In this document: positions 55,498 to 64,000 of the stretch, piece by piece
How positions within the stretch are numbered: the stretch's first letter is position 1
How the letters are laid out: the number at the start of each line of letters is the position of its first letter
Source of the DNA: Porpolomopsis calyptriformis
Taxonomy: Eukaryota; Basidiomycota; Agaricomycetes; Agaricales; Hygrophoraceae
Length of the DNA stretch: 64,000 nucleotides
Assembly: GCA_951640195.1 (NCBI GenBank)
Contig: OX621168.1
Span: 1,736,001 to 1,800,000, forward strand
Reading direction: 5' to 3'
Made by a program: the position numbers and the translations under genes
Notes under the pieces: generated by a model
Seen by the model: only the letters and a program-made list of their open reading frames with translations
Told to the model about the DNA's origin: nothing
Databases searched by the model: none

Positions 55498-58400
55498 TTA
55501 AAGGGAGGCATCTGCTGCCTTTTCCTTTTCACAGGCCAAATCTCTTCCATTGTCGATGCATTCCAAACTCTCCCCCCTCTCACAACATAGGCCAGATCCC
55601 GAGTCCTCTGGATATTATCCTCCAACAAGTCGATGCCTGGAGGGTAAACAAGTACATCGGCGAATTTCCCCCTTGATAGAACCCCAACGGACGAGTCAAT
55701 CCCAAGAGTGATTGCAGCCGAGGCCGTCGCTGCCCTTAGAACCTAAATACATTCATTCAAGCGTCATCGTAAGGTGCTTCAAACTATGGAAACTATTACA
55801 TACCTCGTAGTTACTAAGCCCCCCTTGCTGAGTGAAGCACATCTCCGCGTGGTAATTCAAGCCTAACGGAGGTTCACCGTGGGCTCCAATATGGGTGCGC
55901 AATCCTTTATGGACCATCTTTGCGATAGAAGCGGATGTATTGAAAAGAGCATAAGCTGTATCGAAGATCAGAGTAAACTAATGGAGTTAAGTAAACGGAA
56001 ACCGCACAGTTTTTTGGCCTTGCTGTGGATTCCGATAATCCTTCCAATATATCATGTCTTGTAAAGCGCCTCAGTCTGCGGGGCACATAAGAATGTTATT
56101 CGCGGGTGATTCAGCGAAGACCACACACTTTGGATCATTGGGGATATCTTCATGAGCCCACACATACTGTTCCCCGAATACCCCCCCATAATTGACTATG
56201 TGAGTTGGGGTGGAACCCGTACCACTCATAGCAAAGAGAGTGAGAACGTCATCGTAGAGTGTTGGCACTGGTAAGGCGTGTTCCACGGTTGTCATGCCTG
56301 TTAAGTTGCTCCATCAGTGACGTATTCCGCCCGAGCTTTGCCTGGCTCACCGTCAATGATGTAGGTCAGGTCCCAATCAAAGTTCATGCCCTGCAGAACG
56401 CCACATTTAAACCACAAATACGAGACCTTGCACGCCGAAACACTCACCCCTTCAGGAACGCAAAGCATAGAGAGATTCGTAGCAGCGAGCAAAAGCCGCT
56501 GACGTGAGGCTCTTCCTCACCTTGATGACTATCGCAAACAAGTCGAAGAAACATGATCAACATACCTTGAAGGGATATTGTAATTTTTATAGGAAAAACT
56601 GGCTGGACCGCCTTCCGCCTTGATCCTAACAAGGGCGGAATATGCTTCGGCCATGTCGACGATATCCTGGTGGATGCCTGCTGCACCCGCACCATATATG
56701 ACATTCCCGACATGGAAAATACGAGGCCCTATCGTTTGTCCCCGTTCAACTCGGCTGCGCTCCACGAAACCATCAACATTGTCTGAGCTTGGACTAGCTT
56801 CCTTGTCAACTTAACATAAGCAGTTGACGTTTGAGAGTTACCCACTTGTGTAAGGTGGTGATTCCGTAGGCAAGGAAGGTCTCGAGTTCCCATGATTTGG
56901 CTGGGTGCAAGGTACTGAAGCCAGACCAGTGGGCGTGCGCGTCGATGAATCCAGGCAGAACGAAGCCTAAAATCAATCAGTACTGGGTGTGGATGCTGAT
57001 TGGCAAGAGAAAGTGTACTACCTCCCTGAGCATCAATAATAGTTGCACCATGCGGGATTGACGCCAGTTCCGAACCGCCGACGAATTCGATTATCCCACC
57101 CTTTGTTATAAGAACTCCGTTGTGGATTAAATCGGAATTGGGTTCGCCATTTTCCATCGAGAGTATGGTAGCGTTTGTAATCACTAGAACGTCCGCATTT
57201 GCCAGGCTACCGGCATGGTTTGTGTGGCGAAGGGAAGTCATCGCGTCCTGCTTCAACCGATGGATATCTGTTGAGTGTGCCACAAAAATCTCCTGGTAGC
57301 AAACCAGATCCTTAACGCAAGAGATCCCAAACGTTGAGGGATCCTTTTCAATGGCAGAAGTGCATTGACTCAATTTGGATATCTCGAGGGAATGGAGATA
57401 AGGGCCTGAGATCCAGAATCCATGAGCAAATCTCTCCGGGAGATTGGACACAGCATGCTTTACCGAGAAACCAAAACACTTTCTTTCCGTCACGACTCCA
57501 ATTAACATCATGTCCGCCATCGAGACTCAGCCTCACAAGCCCTTTAGTTGCATTCCCTGGTTTGCTCCACAAAGGTACTTTGCTAACCTGGGAACCAGGC
57601 ACGAAGTATATGTTGTAGAAATCGATGAATGCGACATTCTCGACTCTAATTGGACCTGAGTTGGAAGCTTGGGGTGACACAACCAGTTCGGTGGACATCC
57701 TCCCAGAGGCCAATGTGTGATGCTGGTATTGATTTGTTCCAGCTGCAAGCTCAATAATGAACGCTCTGTCACTTTGCTGAACCATCAACTTCACATTCTG
57801 TTCCAGAAAACGCATTTTCGCAGGGCGGCGAGTGTCGACCTCAGAGGGCACAAAGCGTAGATTCCGAACGGGGACTTTCTGTGAGACCAAGGAAGCAACC
57901 GAAGGTAGCGTGATGTCTGCAAGGTATAAACCTGTGCCAGCTGTAGCAACGACATTTCCTGTGAGGAGATCATCTCCTGTCTTGATAAAGGCCAACCGTC
58001 TCTCGGCTCCCGAACTTTCGCAGAGAACGGGAGAAATATATCTCCCAAACGGTAGACCGACTAATTCATGTGCGATTCCGTTGGACAAGTCAGCCAACTC
58101 GAATGTAGTAAAGTTTGTGTCGGACCATCGGTTATGGAGCACGAAATGATTTGCATTGCGGACGAATGTAGGGGAGTAGTACGGTGCGCTTTTATGAAGG
58201 GTTGGTACCCGGACGCTCGGTTTCGACCCGATTTCTTGAAGGTATGTGATTCCCGCAGCTTGGAAGACCACCCTGAACCCAAAATCATCAATGTTTAACT
58301 CCTTGAAAGAATAAACTCTCTGAGATTCCTGGCCATCTAGTCGAACCAGATCCGTGACACTCTGGCGAGTCTCAGCCAACCTTTTTTCGATATGCGCCGT

Positions 58401-59994
58401 GAAGGGAATCGAAGTGGGAGGGACACTACTTGCAATTTTCTCGCCCTGTGAGTTGACGGTCAGTGGTACCCTATATATTTGGCCAGATGACCAGATGATA
58501 ACTGCGTCGTCGGAGGGCGAAAACGCAAAAGAGGGGTATGTTCCCATGGGCGCTGCGATGGCACTTTCGTCATAGGAGAGACCGTGCCAGACGTGATTCA
58601 ATGTGCCGGTTTCGAGGTCTCTGGTAGAATTAAAGGCGATGTCAGATGTGAATATGGAAATGGAAAGGTGCAGCGAACTTGAGGACCAAAGCTTCTTTGT
58701 CGCGCACTCGTCGCACGAATGCAAGGGTGCGTCCATCACGCGAAAGCTCAGGTCTGCTAGCGCCGCCCGGGAAGGCATCTACCAGCATCTCGGTGCGACC
58801 TGTGGTCAGATTTCTAGAAAAAATGGCGTAGATCCCGCGGTGGACATCTAATAACAATAATTTAGCCATAGATCCTGCGTTCATACAAAAATATCAATAC
58901 CCTTGCTGTAAGCAAACGCACTCACATCGCGCACGTTTTTTGCAAAAATCAGACTGTCGTTGCCTCTCCAAACGAATTGTTCTGGCCCAATCTGCTGATC
59001 GCCATATTCCTCCGCAGACCAACCTACCGGGACAGTTCTACCTACAAGTCGTTTGCCGCTGCCAACCTCGACCGTATCTTCGTTTCCATCAAGATTGGGG
59101 ACCAGGTATTCCCAACCTTCACCGGCCCCGAGACTGCGCTCCGAAGTGTACCACTTAGTTGCAACGACTTTGGAGCCAGATGGATGGAATCGAGCATCTG
59201 TGATGTACCGGTAAGTCTCGTTTGTTACACGTCGAGCTGGATAGAAGTTTTCAGAAAAGTTGGATCCCGATTTCTGTGCACATACCTCCGAGACGACCTT
59301 CCCTGATCAAGCGTCTTCTTTTTCTGTCACGGGTTTCTTTGACTCCAAGCGAGAGTAAATCATCTTCGATCTTCTTTAATGCCGAAGGGTTTGTCAATTC
59401 GTCCAGCTTTCCCGTTAAATTACGCTTGAGATTCATTTCTCGGCATCCTCTCCATGTCAGAATCCAAATGTTCTCCACTCCCAATTCTGCATCACTCCTA
59501 AACACCAACTTTTCCCCGTCCGGCGAAAAATGAGGGTCAGAGTCATAGGGCACGCCTAGTAGAATAGGATAGGCTGAGACTTGCTTCGTCTGGTCTCCTG
59601 AGTACGCGTCAGCAGGCAAACAATACAAGTCGCCCAACAGGTCAAAAACAATGTCTCCAGTCTGAGGGTGAACGTCCAGCCTCAGCCATGTGCCCTCGGT
59701 CACATCGTACTCGAGAACACGAGGGTATGGAAAGTCAGTGGAAATGTCCCAAGAGGTTTGGGGCCGAATTGGCCAGATGTCGTCCTTCCATTCAGTAACT
59801 GTTACCCTCTTCGTTTGGGTCCGGACTCGAAGAAGCGACTGGGTTGAAAGGGTTAGTAGCGCCGATGCAACCAGCAGAAATGCTCCAAAAGTGCGTAGCC
59901 TGTGACGCGAGGACCTAGCAGCGCCGAACGAGGTCAAAGGGAGCGTTTTAGTGTCGCCAGACTGCCATAGACGCGTCATCTTGGAAGCAAGCAT
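55498..59994 (-). CDS. TolB/Tricorn-like propeller fused to amidohydrolase
   Basis: A long gene with many short introns. The first exon (from 59994) has a cytoplasmic start and a hydrophobic anchor (FGAFLLVASALLTLS, about residues 35-50). A beta-propeller with TolB/PD40-type repeats follows: DSDPHFSPDGEKLVFRS, DARFHPSGSKVVATKW, RPELSRDGRTLAFVRR and DVNWSRDGKKVFWFLG. Then an amidohydrolase domain: the inner strand ATILSMENG, VLPGFIDAHAHWSGF (metal-binding HxH, near 56950), VEHALPVPTLYDD, IGAHGEPPLGLNYHAEM and the closing SRGKFADVLVYPPGIDLLED. Homologous fungal and bacterial proteins are annotated as metal-dependent hydrolases; the substrate is unknown. It is probably secreted or membrane-anchored with the enzyme outside. 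Not every exon border was resolved, especially 56000-56700. Confidence 0.78.
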
Positions 59995-60158
59995 TCAAAA
60001 ACAAAGTCGTCGCATCGCAAAAATACATTCGTTACAAGTCCATAGAGCTAGTACAACAACATCCATACAAACTGTCAGCGGAAGTATAATCACCTGGCTA
60101 TAACGGATCACCGAGCAGAATGTCATCAGGAAAGACTCGGCAAGCGAGCAATCATCAA

Positions 60159-60816
60159 TCACTCTCCGTTGGCCTTCTCTCTTTCTTCGATCACTTCTTC
60201 TTCAATGGTCTCGTCCTCCTTCGTCTCTTTTTCGCCATTTTTCGCGTGTTTGCTGCCCATAACAGTGGCGTTGATACTGGACACACGAATCATTCTCGAC
60301 GCAGCGGAAATGAGAGTTCTCAAGACATACGTTACCATCACATGTACCTTTTCTTTCTCTTCTCCGCCTTCCTCGCCCGGCAGCTCGACAATGATACGCT
60401 TAGTCCCCTTCCAACCATAACTGCCGGTCGAAAATGAGCTTGCGGTCAACGTCGCAGAACCGATTAGTCCAGGGTCTGCGGGTGCCGCTGGAGTCGTTTC
60501 TTCCTCTGCGAGGGTAGGCGGAGTGTGCGTGATGTGGAGGTGCAGAGGGGAGGCACGCGAGAGGAATTGTGACATCGCCAATGTGGCCTAAAGCAAGATG
60601 ATGTAAATAGATAATGACGCGTTATCTGCAGATGGGCGTACCTTCGGCCCTCTCTTTCCACCTTTGGCTGCCTTGGTGGTTGAATCATCCGTTTTGGCGG
60701 CCTTGGATGCGCGTGTGGAAGGACCAGTTTCGTCAGAGGCTCTTTTTCTGCCTAAAACGCGGTATAAATTGTAGACTGGAGAGAGGAGTGCGAAGGAAAG
60801 GGCACCTACCAGCCAT
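60159..60816 (-). CDS. Small charged protein of unknown function
   Basis: Exons 60816-60810, 60751-60642 and 60587-60159 give 181 residues. The first exon is only seven bases (ATG GCT G); this start is supported because the second exon has no ATG and the join gives MAGRKRASDETGPSTRASKA. The protein has a lysine-rich N-terminus (AAKGGKRGPK), a middle stretch TGSYGWKGTKRIIVELPGEE with a possible DNA-binding or chaperone-like look, and a glutamate-rich tail (ETKEDETIEEEVIEERE). Function unknown, probably nuclear. It is divergent with the F-box gene, start codons 99 bp apart. Confidence 0.65.
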
Positions 60817-60915
60817 ATTGAGATGAGCGTAGGAATGAACGAATGTTCAAGCTGAAGCGCACGAACCCGAAAGCCCCTGACAACACACGTGACTTCGTTT
60901 CCACGAGTACATCGA

Positions 60916-62266
60916 ATGGCCTTCATCCTCGACTTACCTGACGAACTTATCTTGCTCATACTCGACAGCCTTGGCCAGCGTGAGCTTTACGCATTGGCAT
61001 TGTTATGCAGCCGCCTCCACCGCTTGGCTCTCCCCGCCTACTTTTCGTCTCATGGAATTACAGGGCCTATGAACGCTCCTTTGGAAGAGTTAACACTACG
61101 CGATACTCAACTGAACGCCTTTCCGGGCCTCAGAATCTCATTGCTTATCACTTCCATCAAACGAATTTCTGTAGAATTCCTAACTACAGTCGATTCTGAG
61201 GATCAGATCCATAGAGCAATCCACGGATTGTATCACTTGGTGCTCAAAGTTGTCGGTTTGGAGGAGGTGATACTCTATTTCAGCGGCATATCACGCCGCT
61301 TTCAGGAGACGTTTGGAGGCGATCGGCCCGATATAGTTTGTGTAGGCATGATGAAGTGTCTTTTATCTGCTATAGCCAAGTCTTGCACTCTCTTCGCTGT
61401 GCGCTTCGGATGTGGCTTCTTGGACATCTCTCTGACTCAGGCAATATCCAAAGAAATAGCCATATGGCGCATCAACCACTCTTTGATCACTCGTCCTCTC
61501 GCTGCCATTAGGAAAGGCTTCATATCGCGGCGATCACCAGTACGTGATGCCCACTCTCCATTCTACACGGTCTACAACTGCTTACGATGCGTCATGCAGT
61601 GTACTCCAGAAAGAAGCTGTACCTTGAAGCATTTAGCCCTTGCATCCGCCATGCATTTACTACCTCCTTACTGTTATTGGACATTCGAAACCCTTAACAC
61701 TCCCTCTATCACCCACCTATCCCTCATGCGGATATATCTAACTGAGAAATCCTGGTCACTCCTCTTACCATGCATCACCGTTCCAAACCTCTCTTATTTT
61801 TCTATCAAGAACTGCATCAAATATCGCCCATCTCTTGACACCAAAGGGTGGATTACCCAGCCTTGCCTCCCTTTTGATCTGCGTAACTTTCCCTTCCCAC
61901 AACCGACTTAGATTAGCCGCCAATTCCCTCTCATCGGTCGCCGATCGTGTGAGAAGGTGCAACATTTGCTTGCAGCTCACTATACTCGCACGCTTTCCAT
62001 TAAGCTTTAAAAAGGATGTCGAGAACTGGGAACACAGCTGGTTATTTGATTTGACCAACGTGGTGTTCGATTTGCACCATGACCCTACATACCACCTTCT
62101 CACCCTGCTCGCACGCTTTCCCAAGGTCAAGAAAGTCACATTCGCCAAACATCGTTGGATAAACCAAGGGACTGAAGCCTCTCTCCTTGGTTTAATCTCG
62201 AAAGAAAGGCCCGAGATACAGACTGTAACCTTTTGCAATGTACGATTCGGCTTCCCCTCCGACTGA
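60916..62266 (+). CDS. F-box protein, reading frame shifted near 3' third
   Basis: The ATG at 60916 opens a frame with an F-box at the very N-terminus (ILDLPDELILLILDSLGQRE, then ALALLCSRLHRLALP). It resembles the F-box gene at 9-10.5 kb, with leucine-rich blocks after it (ITHLSLMRIYLTEKSW, VPNLSYFSIKNC). This frame stops at 61911. The following sequence continues in the next frame (GGLPSLASLLICVTFPS to HHDPTYHLLTLLARFPKVKK) to a stop at 62266, with similar leucine-rich character and overlap from about 61835. Either a frameshift has occurred in this copy or an intron I cannot place joins the two. Intact it would be about 450 residues. Confidence 0.65.
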
Positions 62267-63026
62267 GAACCTTTGATGTATGTATTTTTCCATATAATCG
62301 TCCGCTTCAAGGCTGACAATTCCCTTTGTATTTTCAAGTGATTCGGTTGTCTTGCTAGTCAATATACCTCCATGATGGTTTACGAGGGGTTTCAAGACCT
62401 GCATTTTCTAGTGCAGACCTTATGGGCCCGCATATGGTGGAGGTGCTGCGTCTATTGTCATTCGATTCAAAACCTACCGAGGAAGATGAGGCGTGTATCT
62501 CATCGCGGCCTCCAGAGCAGCGGGTCTTGGAAGCCAACTACAATAGCACTTCTGCCGCAACTAACTCGTGGTGTGTTCACATAAAGTGCCAACTTGATAT
62601 CACGTATCGTGCTCCCGATCGCGCCAGGGTGATCTCACCTTTCGATGGTCCAATCACGCAAAAAGAGACAGAATTCATTCCGGGAAAACACCCTCAAGAC
62701 ATACTTATAACTAATGCTGTCGTGCACGTTCATCAAGCTGTCATGTAGCCACCGCCTGTAGATAATCGCGACTACGTCAAACCATTTCGTTCGATTCATA
62801 ATCCCACACTTTAAACACATTCTTGACTGCACATATTAGTTCTGGAAGAGAGTGCAGGATCTATTGACATGGTATGATCGAGGAAGAGGTAATCCCGGTC
62901 ACGTGTTACTACAGCGCATTCGCAGCTGCTTGAATTGCTCATTGTCGTCCTTGCTCTTCTTGGTTTATTGGAAGTTAGCCTGACGTTGTGTCTGCGCGCT
63001 CGCAGAAGAAAAACCAACTCTCCGTT
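62267..63026. other. Intergenic region, no confident gene
   Basis: About 760 bases. A plus-strand frame at 62422-62748 (MGPHMVEVLRLLSFDSKP...) could be a fragment but has no family likeness. The last part should hold the promoter of the FG-GAP gene. Confidence 0.4.
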
Positions 63027-64000
63027 ATGCAAGACACACGACGCTACTTGCTGTCTGTCCTCACATTATTTCTTGTGTCTACGGTGACAGCGATTTGGCC
63101 GTTCCCCGCAAAGCGGTTTCCGGGTGACTCTTTGATAGGTACGGGAGCTATGGGTATTGATGATGGTGAGAGAGTCGTTGCTTTGGGAGACTTTAATGGG
63201 GATCAATTGTGAGCCTCCATCCTTCAACTCATCGGAGTCTCCATTCTGACTCGATTCCTCAAGTCTGGACGTCCTTTCACTGAGCCCCGATCAAAAAACA
63301 ATATCATTGTATCTCTGGGACCATGGTATATAAGGTGTATCCATGTTCTGCTTCTCGCAGCTAATATTGGCCCAGGTGCATATCTTTACAAAAAATCCAC
63401 CACTTTATCGCATCCTCATCGGGTCTACAACATTGTTCCCGGAGATTTCACGCACGATGGAAAGCTTGACATTTTAGTCATGAGCCAGAGTTCGAAATAC
63501 CGCCAGCTAGACCTGTCTCTGTACAGAGGTTCCCCAAGCGGTGGCTTCGGTATGCCCGGTAACAGATTCTCCATGCTTTCTTCAAACACATTGTCTATAG
63601 ACACGATCCCTTTACTGCTGCCTACCTCCGCCCATGCACAGCCCATACCTGTTGACACCAACGGGGATATGAAAATAGACCTCCTTGGCATGACCCCCAC
63701 TTCGAAAAACATCCCGGACTCGCCATTAATGGTTTGGAAAAATGTTTGGGATCCTTCCCAGCCAGGTTCTCCAATCTTTGACCTGTGAGCCTCACGTTCA
63801 CGGGGTGAGCTTTCCTTATTTGATTCAGTCAGAGTCCACCGTTCGGCGGCAAACAATGCACTTTGGCCGATCCGCACAGCAACGCTGTCGTCGACCTTAA
63901 TGGCGACTGTCTCGCCGGTACGCGAGTTCGTCTACATCAAGGCAGCCAAATTTTCTGATACTCGTATACAGACATTTTTCTTGTGTGCGACGATGGCAAA
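63027..64000 (+). CDS. FG-GAP (integrin-alpha N-like) protein, ITFG1/TIP family, 3' end cut
   Basis: Visible exons are 63027-63208, 63264-63325, 63361-63784, 63829-63917 and 63972-64000 (continuing past the window). The product starts with a signal peptide (MQDTRRYLLSVLTLFLVSTV). It then shows FG-GAP beta-propeller repeats with calcium-loop-like motifs: ALGDFNGDQFLDVLSLS, IVPGDFTHDGKLDILVM, PVDTNGDMKIDLLGMTP and VDLNGDCLADIFLVCDDG. This pattern matches the T-cell immunomodulatory protein (ITFG1) family, type I membrane glycoproteins. Two introns are very short (35 and 44 nt). Confidence 0.88.

Overview
This window is nuclear DNA from a filamentous fungus, most likely a mushroom-forming basidiomycete (Agaricomycetes). 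The evidence is tightly packed protein genes on both strands cut by many short introns (mostly 45-65 nt, some 35-41 nt), fungal housekeeping orthologues (Cdc42, eRF1, Emc4, Pop7, Pus4, SF3b4, Plp2-type phosducin-like protein, a Loa1-like acyltransferase, Dicer), and gene families typical of Agaricomycetes (STAND/NLR-like NB-ARC-TPR and NACHT-ankyrin proteins, F-box proteins, an APH-like kinase, a probable Mug135-like protein). No bacterial operon or ribosome-binding-site signal was seen. Exon borders were read by eye from splice consensus, reading phase and protein-family continuity.

Layout. 1-4.9 kb: 3' part of a WD40-like gene, a spartin/senescence-domain gene and a multi-pass membrane protein. 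5-8.6 kb: first NB-ARC-TPR NLR. 9-14.2 kb: F-box gene, EMC4, eRF1 and POP7 (the last two head to head). 14.2-21 kb: weak orphan reading frames, a conserved unknown protein, a 142-bp MITE-like inverted-repeat element, a probable mitochondrial protein and PUS4. 21.2-36.3 kb: the accessory core, with NACHT-ankyrin 1 (-), a DHDPS-family aldolase (+), NB-ARC-TPR 2 (+, with an in-frame TGA in the expected second exon), NACHT-ankyrin 2 (-), a TPR relic and an APH-like kinase. 37-46 kb: an RtcB-family RNA ligase with an extra N-terminal domain, SF3b4, CDC42, a WD40 protein and a disordered protein. 46-55 kb: Dicer, a phosducin-like protein, a Mug135-like gene, an HNH-type relic, initiator tRNA-Met and a LOA1-like acyltransferase. 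55-64 kb: a large TolB/amidohydrolase protein, a small lysine-rich protein, a frameshifted F-box gene and the 5' part of an ITFG1-like FG-GAP protein.

The most interesting theme is the four-gene NLR-like set. Three of its members begin with a short segment carrying a hydrophobic-G-x-[DN]-Q motif, and a small orphan reading frame at 15.4 kb carries two related patches. This resembles the N-terminal signalling segments of fungal NLRs, but that link is inference. All four genes carry long near-identical repeat arrays (42-aa TPRs or 33-aa ankyrins) that look recently expanded. Other points worth checking are three GC-AG introns, a microexon encoding the P-loop in both NACHT-ankyrin genes, a duplicated intergenic segment near the two TPR-NLR genes, and the RtcB-like gene in a lineage whose tRNA ligase is normally Trl1.
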